A stretch of DNA of 64,000 nt from assembly GCF_050436995.1 (NCBI RefSeq), contig NC_134769.1:4030001-4094000 (forward strand), read 5' to 3'. The notes beneath the pieces were generated by a model. The model worked only from the letters and a program-made list of their open reading frames with translations, ran no database searches and was not told the origin of the DNA. Position 1 is the first letter of the stretch, and each line of letters starts with the position of its first letter. Shown here in pieces: positions 36,283-47,655 of the stretch. The stretch comes from Anticarsia gemmatalis. Its lineage: Eukaryota > Arthropoda > Insecta > Lepidoptera > Erebidae. The translations under genes were made by a program, and so were the position numbers.

Positions 36283-36514
36283 AAGCGTGTTATACTCGAA
36301 GGTTTAGAAGTGTATGAAATACACCCGCATTTCGCCAGTAAAAACCTTAGTCCTATGTCTATTGCCATATACCGGGCACGTTACCAAACTCCGGGCTACT
36401 ATTGAAAAACATTCTAATATAAATTTGAGAAGAGCAACTGTATCTTACCCGACCTATGTATCGAACCCTGGACCTTATGATCAGCAGTCGTATACACTAC
36501 CGACAGCGCCATAA
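36283..36514 (-). mobile_element. tRNA-derived SINE, family 2
   Basis: Reverse-strand copy. The tail (GTTATACTCGAAGG complement, 36288-36302) comes first, then a body (CGGGCACGTTACCAAACTCC, about 36374-36393), then the complement of a B-box (TCGAACCCTGG) and of GGCGCTGTCGGTAGTG at the head end (about 36513). It lies just downstream of a MITE at 35968-36120. Confidence 0.75.
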
Positions 36515-36852
36515 AGTCTGTCAATATTATTTGAGGAATTAAGTAATTTCCCCAAATATTAGGTTCATTATTTACCCTGTTTATCATATTTTAATCCACT
36601 TTCCTTAAGAAATACGTAGCTTAATACACCTAAGTCTTTGTAATTCAGGTCACTTATTTTAAATATCGCGTTAAAGGAGCGTTTGCGTATTTTTCAAAGC
36701 AGCTCCTAACAATCTTTCTTTGTCTCGACTATCTGGGACGCTCCCTAAGAACTAAAAAGATATTCCGCTAAGGGTTGTGATTTAGTGCTTAGGGATAAAA
36801 TGGAGAAAGATTTCCTTTTATTAAATAGTGGGTAAGTCTCCAATATGCATTT

Positions 36853-36930
36853 GGTCAGTGTGGTGGACTCAAGATCTAATCCCTCCCTGGTTCGGGAGGA
36901 GACCCCTGCCCAGCAGTGGGACTATAATGT
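36853..36930 (+). mobile_element. LINE 3'-terminal fragment
   Basis: GTGGTGGACTCAAGATCTAA, TCCCTCCCTGGTTCGGGAGG and AGACCCCTGCCCAGCAGTGG then GACTATAATG. This is the clearest plus-strand copy of the family. Confidence 0.62.
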
Positions 36931-37189
36931 CGTATCGTTAAAAATAATTTAGTAGCAAACATTCATACGTAATTCAAATAAACATATTATAGAAAGATAC
37001 ATACCTAGATCGTTCAGTTTGTTATTCCAAGAAAGGTTGCTAACTGGACTGATAGCTTATAATTAAAAGAATTTGCTTTCTCCAATCCGTCACATTAATT
37101 TTAAATATAATTTCGATTACATTACTCATTAACATCGATCATATTGCCATCTGTTCGGTCGCCGCAATACTACTTCGATATGATGTACC

Positions 37190-37222
37190 TAATTGCGAAT
37201 ACCTATTAAGTATTCGCAATTA
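37190..37222. repeat. 13-bp perfect palindrome
   Basis: TAATTGCGAATAC at 37190-37202 and GTATTCGCAATTA at 37210-37222 are exact complements around CTATTAA. Confidence 0.8.
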
Positions 37223-38729
37223 AATCGCCCCGCTTCCGTTCCTCTCATCTCAGCCCGCTACCTGCTTGTCACCCCTCAGACTCATCGCTTGGGGATGTTG
37301 TAGTTTAGATTAAAGACGTTATCATTGTAAATATAGTATAATTAAGATAATATTAGAATAACCTATATTTTCAATAAGGCGATTGACTTTGAATTTTTAG
37401 TTCTTATTTATTAAGCGCTACATTTTTCAGATACATTTTTCATCGACGTGTTTAGAATCCTAAATCTTTCAGCAGGCTTTTTTGAACATAATTAGTTAGA
37501 AATACCCTGAATCTCAACGATATAGTATTTTATAAGTTAAAGGTGCATTTCGGCAAGTTTTTTAAAAGCTCATCACTACATGGGAGGCCTACAATATGGA
37601 CAAATTGAATTGAATATGTGAATATAACAAAATTGAAAAAAGGCGTTACTATTGTGGGTTAAAATAAAGTATATTTGAAAAACAGGCCAGATTTAATCCC
37701 GTGTCTATCTAGCTACCTCCTTGTTAAGCCAAGAATTAAGATATTCATAATATTTATTTTATCACTCCAACATTATCCCACTGTTGGGCGAAGGCCTTCC
37801 TTTCCAACAGCAACGAATGTCTTCTTTGTCTTAACATATCGTCAAAACAAAATAAAAAAACAAGTAGCAACAGCAATAAGGAGTTAATATTTCCGCTAGC
37901 AACATTTGTGGCAATTACTCGGTTGTCAAACACAGCGTGTGACGTCACAAGGCACGTTGACACTCGCCTGAAAAGGTTTCAGTGGCCGGCGGAGCGTGAA
38001 ACAGCAGTTTACACATGTTTTGATTGACAGCCTGTACTGTATGGAACACACTTGAGCGAGCCTGAAGTTTTGGTGAAGGGAAAGAGGTAGAAAGAAAGGC
38101 CTGTAGTTTCATACTGATGAATTTAAAAAAATATTTTCATTAAATTGTTGACGCTTTGTACGGAAAATTTTATGTTTAATGGTAATGGATAGAGTCAAGT
38201 GATCCTAATTCTACTATAGTCTAACCCTCTTATTCATAAAAATATATGAAGTTATGAAAGGCTTATAAAGTGTTTTGTTTCTTTTACTCCTTACCGAAAT
38301 GAAAAAGAGAAAACATATTATAGAAGTGTTTTAAATAAAATAGGTTTATAGTGTGTTTATGAATAAGAGGGTAATTATTTTATACAAGTACAAGTTTGGT
38401 TTATCAGGAGCAGTTTTAGCATATGTTAATAAATTGGCCTGTAAATTTATTTTACTGATCGCTAACTGATTGGTATGGAAGAGTTCAAATGCTTGATGTC
38501 AATTTATTGTCTGTAAATCTTTAAATTCTATACATCACTGGGATCTATATGTACGTATATTATTCATAATTAAATGTATTTAGGTGTCAATTGAGCGTCT
38601 GTTTCATAAAAATCTTGCTCTACAAAAATAAGCACTAAATTCTGTTAACATAAAAAAGAACTTTCTTTTCTAAACTCCAGCAAAAATTGAAAGTTAATAA
38701 TCCATTTTCTTATTCGAAACTCTTAGAAA
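37223..38729. other. No gene seen; one CRE site
   Basis: TGTGACGTCACA (37938-37949) is a 12-bp CRE palindrome in a somewhat GC-richer patch to about 38010 (GTGGCCGGCGGAGCGTGAAA). A LINE tail lies at 37766. No coding signal. Confidence 0.5.
37766..37812 (-). repeat. LINE 3' tail, short
   Basis: CCAACATTATCCCACTGTTG then GGCGAAGGCCTTCCTTTCCA is a complement of the GGCCTTTGCCCAGCAGTGG-type end. Confidence 0.45.
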
Positions 38730-38790
38730 TAATCTGTGTCCCGTGGGATTCGAACTTGGGAACTCGGCAACGAGGGCTCGTACGTTAAGT
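38730..38790 (-). repeat. tRNA-like SINE head remnant
   Basis: CCGTGGGATTCGAACTTGGG contains the complement of a B-box (CAAGTTCGAATCCCAC) with AACTCGGCAACGAGGGCTCG beyond it. No cloverleaf can be drawn and no recognisable body follows. Confidence 0.35.
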
Positions 38791-40682
38791 GTATAAATAG
38801 GACGAATCTATCAGTCAATTTGCTTAGGGTTTACTTGTGTTTGGGATTTGGGACTACTTACGACAAGAAGGTGATAAAATAACTTAGTTTATACAACTTT
38901 GTATGTATGTGTATGTATGTATTAGGGAGGAATTTTGTATTATGTTTAGTACGTAGTTTGTTAGAGTTTCCAGAAATTCATACATAATTATATCTAGTAC
39001 AGAATTATGCTTTAAAATTTTGTTTATTGTTGATTCCGTTGACATTCTAGAAGTATTTTGTGAAGTAAAGTAAAACTGAAGAATACACCTTAAGAACTAT
39101 CTGAATTGTACTATATATTTGTATTGTGTAGTTCAGAAATATATCTTCAGCATTTTTAATTCTAACAGCATATGGTATAATAGCACCGTATGCGTTTGGG
39201 TCCACTGTTATTATGGATTTCTGTGCATTAATTATACGACACATATTATTATTGTGATTTATTGACAGTCCTTCTATTGTAATAGCCTAAAAACTACATG
39301 CATTAACTCCAAAAACATAGGTATTTTCATACAAAAAGGCTCTTGTACCATCAATCGGCACAGAGGCACTGCCCAAGGACGCAAGTGCGCCCGACAGCTT
39401 TACAACCCCAATGTAAAGAATTGCGCATTTATTATTTTTATTTGCCATTGTAGGGATGTAGGCTCTACTGTTTTTTTGCGCTCCGTTGAAATCTTGTATT
39501 GAAAGCCGTGGGTAGAACTGGAAATGTATAGAGCAGTGTATGGTCGGTTAAATTTCAGTGCGTTGCTGCTGAAATGATTTGTTTGTTCGTTGATTCTAGT
39601 TTTTGTGGGGGATATTGTTTACAGGTTCTTAGAGGTTGTGAAATTGTAGAAAAAATATGAAAAATACAAATTAATTTCTTTTATTCTGTGGCATAAATAA
39701 ATGTCGTTGCAGTGTTTATTTTAAAGGGATGTTAATGTTTTGAATAATCGGAATATATTCACCAACTACATATATACTACAACAAAATATTACAAGAACT
39801 TCGGATAGTTTCGTAGTAGTAGAAAAGTAATCTTGACAATCGTTCGGCGCACATAACGTGAGTTTACTTATAGCAAATAATATACTTTTCTTCAGCGCGA
39901 AAATGTAGCACTTGTTGTAAAAATTTATAGCCTACCTTGTAAAAGACTAAAATAAAATATACTCAGAAAAACTACCAACAAATCGCTTCTAAAATAATGC
40001 TTAAGTAAACCCATATATAACACTAACATCGCTATAAAATATCAACATTTCAGCCAAACATGCTCTCATGGAAATCATTCAGTAACTCAATCAGTTCATT
40101 CACAATACATTCGTTCAGTGAAGAATGAAAGTAGTAAATCATTCACAGGCCAGTGAATTGCTTCAAGGTTTTGTGTAATGGATCTGGAGAATGGCTCTCA
40201 AGTCTCAGAGTTATGTCCTATGTCTATTGTCGTTTCGTGTTTTTTTGGACCTGAAGTTTGATATTTTCTGAAGAAATCAGATCAGATCAGATCAGACTAA
40301 CACAATAAGAAAAACCTTTTGTTGCAACTATCCCGTAGCTTCAGTTTTACCGGGATATTAAAATTTAATATTCATTCTTTAATTTACTCAAACATGTTTA
40401 AGAAATTCTAAAATTGACTGCATAAGCAGACATGTTAAGGTTGGCAAAATAGTCCAATATGCATGTAAAATTTGACGATAATGTCAAATGATGGCATTAC
40501 TTTTCCCTTAAACAAAGTATGTCAACATTTACCCATCATGTAAACAAAGTTCAGCGTCCGGTGCATTGTATTTCAGTCCCACGTCTTTGCCTCCGATATT
40601 AATTATACACTATCGGATGTTAGGAAGGCTTTCCATTGCAAGCCGGTTTATTGCATTAGTATTTTGCATTAGCACCTATTCT
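38791..40682. other. No gene seen
   Basis: It contains a TATG-rich run (38900-38922), a CAGAT pentamer repeat near 40275-40297 and a modestly GC-richer patch at 39350-39420. Confidence 0.5.
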
Positions 40683-40831
40683 TACCACTATCGACTATCG
40701 GCAACGGCTAGTTATAGAGAACTATTTTTGAGCCCCTCATCTAGGCACGAATCAATTATCTTTGCAGTACATTTTGAAATTCAAAATTTCAAAATTCGAT
40801 AATACCTGCCGACAGAAGAGAATTGCGCTAT
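40683..40831 (+). mobile_element. ~180-bp MITE family B, decayed
   Basis: TACCACTATCGACTATCGGC, AACGGCTAGTTATAGAGAAC, TTTGCAGTACATTTTGAAAT and the end AGAGAATTGCGCTATT follow the family order. Confidence 0.68.
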
Positions 40832-42852
40832 TAGTCTATTAGTGACTAGCAATGAGACAGGGCATAGGTACCTAACAGTAGCGTGAAAATAACCATGTGT
40901 TTTAGAGAATCACCTAAATTATAAAGAAACTTTAAAAATGGTACTATGATATAATTCGTTTGCTAAAGTCTATGTCCAACTCTCAAACTGGGCCACCATT
41001 GCATCTTTGATATCACATGTTTGCAAGCCCCTTTACCACGGCCAGCATTGGATATGCATTGACGGAAATAATGACAGTTGATGCATCGATTGCCCAGCCC
41101 CCTAGCCCACTTACGACGAAACATTATAAAATAGTGATGGATACTCTTTTATTCTGTCTGCATTCGAACCGGTAGTTGTGTAGGCGGAATTTGTAGTATT
41201 AGATCGACAGTGTTTTGTTTTGAAAGACCTAATTTGTATTTTGTAGTTAAGTTACAGCCGAATATTTGATATCAATTTAAAGTGGCAAGCTGTTTTTTTG
41301 TTTAGCTTGCTGGCTATATACCTTTCCGGCAATAACAGAGTTATAAATAAAATAATTTTATAATATGCAGTAAAAAAATGTCTCTAAAAGTCTCATTTTT
41401 TAACTGTAAATGTTGAAATAATATTCCAACCTATCTAATATATTGTGCTGAGTTCATTTGTTAATTTTATGTGTACCATAGATTTTTTTTTAGCTTTACT
41501 TAACATTGAACAACATTACTATTACGGGCACACAATGTACACAATGTATAAAAAAAATCTGAAAGTATTTGTAGATCTATGCTTTCAGTTTTGATCAAAT
41601 TATAAGTTGATTTTAGCCATCTTCATGTGTCAAATTAAATGTTTTGAATAAGTTTAAAAAACTACTGACTTAGAAGATAAAATAAAGCTTCACAGTTCGT
41701 TTAAATTTTAATAAAGGATTACTTAAAAAATATGACCATTAAAAATATCTAATGACACAGTCATTATTTCAAAGAAAACTTAGGTCATTTTGAGTCATTT
41801 ATAGTTATAATTAAAGTAAAACCATCTGAAAAAGATATGAAAAAAGTTGAACAGTTCAATTTCAGTTTCTCAGTAATATTATTTTTTCAAGTAAAACGAT
41901 TGGCTTTCAACACTAGTTATTAAAGACTTATATTCGCGAGAAATGCTTACGGCTTTGTGCTTCCCAGAAACGTGGCAATTATTCGATCAATTCCTTCAAT
42001 ATAAATTAAGATTAATCTTTTAATACTAAATTAGATACTGTAACCTTTATAAGAATCCGTTATAAGTCGTATTTGTAACGGATTCGCGAACAAAAAATCA
42101 CGATCAGTACTTGATTATTTTTATTGGCTATATGTCTCATTCTGCCGGTGACTGGAGTCTGCGTTCATGCTGTGAGGTCGCCGCGGGTGGTCAGATAGCC
42201 AGTGTAACCTGGTCTCCCCCACCCCCCTTCGGTTTGTAAGCTGCGGTCCACTTGTGGCGCCACAACCATTAGTTATAGGTCTAATTACGCTGGCCACGGC
42301 AAACTTTTGTTCCTGACTTCATCGGCTATTGTCAGCGGGATTTTCGGTGTATTCTTCTGTTATACAAAATTGAGTCTTATTCCCTTGTTTTAAAGTGCTC
42401 TCGTTTATTCTACTAGTACTCTTAGGATCAATTTAGAGGGGATAATTATTGCATTTTGACCTGCTACTGTCAGTAGTAATGATTTAAAACAGGAGTTCGG
42501 CCATTTGTCTTTAGAGAACTTACAAACAGGAGGTCATTTGTTTTAAAACAATCGCTTTGATGTTAAATCTTGTCTTGAATTGTGCTGTTATGGCTTTCTG
42601 TGAAAGTTTAGAAACTGCATCAATGAAAACTAAAGCGAAACTAATAAAAGAGTAAACATTTTCATTGCGGTGTTTGATTTTTATGAGGTTTAAAACAAAA
42701 TCGCTTAGTCATAGTTCTGGTTGAAACTTTGTGTTTTACGTTCAATGTTGAATACTGTGTTACGTAAATTTTACTACGTAATAGATGCTTATTTCTTAGA
42801 GGTTATAGTCAGAAATATTTACTTTTATTCTTTTTTTATACTCTTGATTTCC
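40832..42852. other. No gene seen; GC-rich patch at 42.13-42.31 kb
   Basis: 42130-42310 (GAGGTCGCCGCGGGTGGTCA, CCACTTGTGGCGCCACAACC) contrasts with its AT-rich surroundings. I cannot assign it to a repeat or exon. Confidence 0.5.
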
Positions 42853-43041
42853 TCTATGGCGCGACCAGTAATGTACCCGACTGCTGATCATGAGGTTTCA
42901 GGTTCTATTCCCGGGTATAGTGTTTCTTAATATCAGCCCGTAGTTTGGTAAAGTGCCCGGTATAGGACTAATATTAATAGCGAAAGTGGTTGTATTTGAT
43001 AGGCAGAGGTCTGCTTGCATCTTCAGGTATTATTATGTATG
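42853..43041 (+). mobile_element. tRNA-derived SINE, family 2
   Basis: A head CTATGGCGCGACCAGTAATG, a B-box-like stretch GGTTCTATTCCCGGG and a body GCCCGTAGTTTGGTAAAGTG are followed by the tail CTGCTTGCATCTTCAGGTAT (about 43011-43030). It is the best-preserved head of this family in the window. Confidence 0.8.
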
Positions 43042-46000
43042 AATGTACGTCTGACACAGTCAAAAAAATGTGATAGTTATTAAAACAAAGCTCGTATTAA
43101 GTAAAACAATTAATTAGTGTTTAAAGTGTTTTCACGTTAAACAAAGTTTATTAACAAGTCCACCTGACGTCTGGGAGTTTCGATGGAAATTGCCGCGGTA
43201 ACTTTAGCATAATGCTATGTATGCACTAGACCAGAATACTGGCTACTAACCAACTTGTGTAGGATGGGCTTTAGTGCAGTTTTTACTTTACATACTACAG
43301 TGTAGTTGAACTGATTGATATTTGTTCAAGATTTTGGTAAAACTAGTCGGAGTGGTTGCGCTCGAAAATATGATTTGGGTTTGATTTTTGAAACAAAAAC
43401 AAAATCTGTGACTGTAACTTTAACAGTTACAGATGGTAGGAATGAATCTCATGTCATTGTGAGAATGACACTAAATTGTTGAAGGAATCTCTCAAGAATT
43501 CATAGTTAAATTCTCGTAAGTGAATAAAGTAATTGAAAAGACAGAATTCTCCTTAGTAAATATAAATAGTAGTAGTTTGGTAAATAACAATAAACTAACA
43601 ATATTTTTTTAGCCTGAACTGGATACTGCACCCTGTTTTTCAAAATACCAAATCTAGGTTCTAATCTAGGTCAGAACATAGGTGAACCTAACTGTAATTA
43701 AATTGTGGACAAAAAAAAACCTGCCAAATGAGACTTCTGGGCTAATGACCTAATGACTAACCCATAAAATTTCACCTGAATTTAAAGAAAAGTGACTTAT
43801 TTCCAGAAACAGCTCAATCCTTACCGTATTATTAAAGATTAGCATCGTAATGCACTGGGAGTGTATTTGAGAGTGCAATCAAATGCTAAGGGAATGCAAC
43901 GGTGTCAAACTATTAGAGGTCACGCCATCTCCCGGTGAATACTAGTCACGCTACGACACCACTACTATCAAGTTTCGATTACAGTGCATTAGAAAAAGAC
44001 ATTTTGTGTAATAGACGGAAGAAAATCAAATATTAGAAGATTTGGTATCTAATATAGGATTTTTAAGCTCATATTCACGCGAGCATTGTCAAGTGGATTA
44101 GTCAGTGTAAACAAAGAAAAGAAATATAAAGTAATCGAAGAATTGTTTCGTGAGTTTTAGAATCTTTTAAGGAGTTTGTTCTTTCCTTGCTCTAAAAAAT
44201 ATTGATTCATGAGGAACCAACCAAAACGTGGTTGGAAATGTACTATAGCAATATAACACGTAATAAGTAACGCAGGATATATTAATAAATGGGCAAAATC
44301 GACTATGGACTTCTGTCGGAGCCTTTGAAGGTTACCCTATTCTTCTTAGAACCCACAGTCCTTTAGTTTCTTAATTTAGTAGCAAATGACCCAAAGATAT
44401 AGGCAGCCAGCTCCTAAAGAACACTGATCTCTGAATGTGAAATCAAACTCCCCCTTAGTCACTCTAGGTGTTACAATTTCTGCCTCACCTGACCCACATA
44501 ACAGCTGTTAATTATCCCTTTATCCAAACCGGGTGTGTTACTTTATAGTTCATTCAGCACAAAACATGCTATAGTAATAGGGCAATTAGTTATCGCGAAC
44601 CACGTTATAAACAAAGCGGTGTAGATTGCCGATATTATCTCATGCTACGAGACCAACGTTATCGGGATAATCAATCTCTTTAAATCTTTATTACGAATAC
44701 TGTTTGAAGTATAAGCTGTTAGTTGATAAGTTAGGAGTTATTTTATTAGTCAGGAATTGAATGGTAATATTTTATTGTCTCCAAGAAAATACGTCTGCCT
44801 CTGCTAAAATCGAAATTTTCAAAACTCTTTCGGATCGTTTCCATCATTTCAATCCTTATATGAAAATTACATAATTTTATGTATGTATGTATGAATGGAG
44901 TGCAAAATTGGTAGATTTTGGATACTTCAAGGAATATACCAGTCAAAGATTACTAGCTGTCCAACTATCTATTAAGAATGACTCATATAGCTTCACATGC
45001 CCGCAGGGATACCTGCACCCTTAAGCCTTTTCCAGTATTTAAATGTCCACCTAAAAGTTCTCAGATCCACAAGGTGGACATACTACGTTTGTCAGTCTTA
45101 ATCATTCTGGACAATATAGCTTTCATCTTCAAGCTTTGGAAACATAACTCTATAGATCAAGCATATCTATAACTGAGTAAAACTCACGAACCGTATCCGA
45201 ATTTTGTTTTTCTCAAACAGGAACAATTTTGGTAATTTGTAAATCAAGTACCAAATTCCCACCAATAGTAGTGGTCTTGTTCAATAGACTTGTTTCCTAG
45301 AATAGATTGAATCATTACATTTTTAATGTTCACCCCAACTAGGTCTGAATGCGCTGCACAATCGGCTACAACTAAATAAAACGTCTGACTTTCAACACGC
45401 TACGACAAATAAATTATTAGTTACGACAATTACTTATTGTATTCCTACTGTCTTACTAAAAAACGACGTGTAGCTCTGATTACAGTGTTTTATCACTTTC
45501 AATCAATTTTAAGACAATAATTCAATTTAAATGAATAAAATGGCAAAACAAACGGTAAAGGCGGATACTAAATGAATATGACAAACAGAAAAACTAGATT
45601 TTAATTCGTGTGACATAAAAAAATAATGATATGCAATCTTATAAGCGACATTTTTTTACGAGGAAAACGCAATGTGGTCTTATTGCTCTAATGTTTATTT
45701 GTTAATAAAACCTAACTTCGGTATTAATAGTGTCACTTCCCGAAAATAACTTAAGCACTCTTAATAGTTAATAGACAATTAAACAAACAATTTTCTTAAA
45801 CTGTATTAAGTACTTACTTCTACTGATTCAACGTATAGTTCAACCCTATTGAATGCCCATAGTAACAGTTTGAATGTTTCACTTATAAAGTTGTAGGAAG
45901 GGTTATATTTCTAAGAATGTTCTGTGTTCTCGGTAATGTTACTACAGTAGTAAGAATCAACGATTGCAAGTTAAATATACTTTTCTTGTAAAGTTGCAAT

Positions 46001-46050
46001 GCATAGTTGAAGGTTCTTGTTTCACTTTAAATATAACTATGATGTTCAAC
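43042..46050. other. No gene seen
   Basis: About 3 kb of AT-rich DNA with a TATG run near 44880; no recognised repeats. Confidence 0.55.
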
Positions 46051-46053
46051 TTA

Positions 46054-46170
46054 CCCCCGGTTGCTGAATAAATTTAGCGGTAGTTTATCTACACGATAGC
46101 GTTTTTTTATACGAGCTTATACGCTATTGAATACATAAACTACCGCTAAATGTACCTCAAAAACAGGGGG
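46054..46170. mobile_element. Compact hairpin MITE flanked by TTA
   Basis: The left arm CCCCCGGTTGCTGAATAAAT and TTAGCGGTAGTTTATCTA is mirrored by the right arm TAAACTACCGCTAAATGTAC and CTCAAAAACAGGGGG. Nearly the whole 117 bp is two arms of about 50 bp around GTTTTTTTATACGAGCTTAT. TTA lies on both sides (46051-46053, 46171-46173). The 3-bp TTA duplication suggests a PIF/Harbinger-type MITE. Confidence 0.8.
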
Positions 46171-46173
46171 TTA

Positions 46174-47414
46174 GTGATTTACAAAATTTGTAGAAAATAA
46201 TAAATACGCCTTTGGAATAGGTTTGTTCGGCTTTAAATGCGTAATTCAAATAGCCTTATCAATGAAGTTATCGTAAGCTCGGAATAGTTTACCTGTGCTA
46301 TATCTTTCTTAGTGATAAATTGTTTTAAACTTGATTAAAAGTAACAAACCACGCGTTAACTTGTTTGAGCTTATTCCACGTTTATTAATAAGGTTATATG
46401 TCATATGAATATTAGATTTACAACATATTTTTGAAGCAAAAGTTTAACTTACAAAAGACAATCACAAATATAACAATGAAATGTATAATAATACTACAAA
46501 ATACTGGCCCAGGAGTCGAACCCTTTAGTTTCAGTGCACAATACAGCGGTCGTTACATACATTGTAGAGCCTCATTAAAGCAAGCTATGCCTCGCCGACA
46601 CGTTCGACTCGAACGCTTTATGATTGCGAAACAACCACCCTAAAACTAACAACCTTATTTTTACAGGCTAGTGATGTGCTTGCATCGATGTTTTGGACTA
46701 CTCGATAGAATAAATTCGTTAATATAATTTTCTGGATGTTGTTCCTACGATCAATTTTTTTTTATATGATGTTCCCCAAAATCAATTTCAGAAATATAAT
46801 TACTATGTAACCACATTTTAGTTTATTTAAACAATTAAGCGATCCGTCTATGAGGAGTAATTCATTATTATCTACCACAGAGTTAAACTGGCATAATACC
46901 TAATTCTTTTCTTCAGTCTGTCTCCAAATAAATAATTCTAATCCTATGATTTATGGATTTATGGACCATATCAAGGTATCTATAAGAATTTATTTGTATA
47001 GTATATAAATATCAGTTATCTCTGTTGATTACCATAGTACGAGTTCTGCTTAGTTTGTAATCAAATGACCGTGTGCGATTTGTCCAAAACTATTTATTAT
47101 TATTATCATCCGAGATTTTAAGTAATCTACTTTAAAACCAGCTTTTTTTGAAATAAAAGCTAGTTTTCTATGGCAAGAATAATGTTGAATTTTCTATAGT
47201 ATCATAGCATTCTATTGATTTAACCTCATTTCCGACGTCTACGGTCGTAGGGCCGGTGTAGCGGTGTAGCGGTGCATGCATATTTTACAACCACATCGGA
47301 TATAGGTTTCTATAAAATATCTATCGACCAGCGCAATATTCTACCTTTAGAACTAAGTAGCTTGTAGAAGCAATTAATTGGTAACATAGTTTAATAATTA
47401 CGTAAAATTCTATT
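46174..47414. other. No gene seen
   Basis: A weak reversed B-box-like string (GGAGTCGAACCCTTTAG, about 46512-46528) may be a decayed SINE; otherwise AT-rich. Confidence 0.45.
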
Positions 47415-47655
47415 GAGTTCTATGGCGCGGTCGGTAGTGTATCCGACTGTTTATCGTGAGGTCTCGGGTTCTATTCCTGATTCGGGCAAAATACTATTAT
47501 GTTATGTATTGGCCTTTTCTAATTTATATTATTATTTATCAATCAAAAGTAATCCAAAGTTTAGTAGCATGCTACGGTTTGGTAACATTGTTAAATATGG
47601 GTGAAACGTGGGCGTACTTGATAAAACTCTGCTTTCTGGTGTAACAGCGTAGTTT
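47415..47655 (+). mobile_element. tRNA-derived SINE, family 2
   Basis: The head CTATGGCGCGGTCGGTAGTG and B-box-like GGTCTCGGGTTCTATTCC (about 47460-47477) are followed by a body TAGCATGCTACGGTTTGGTAA and a decayed tail GGTGTAACAGCGTAG. Two overlapping short frames starting at 47413 and 47456 are by-products of this SINE. Confidence 0.75.

Noticed and set aside
38900..38922. TATG microsatellite-like run
   Set aside because: Short simple repeat of a kind seen many times here (also near 1727, 12168, 44880, 63040); not informative.
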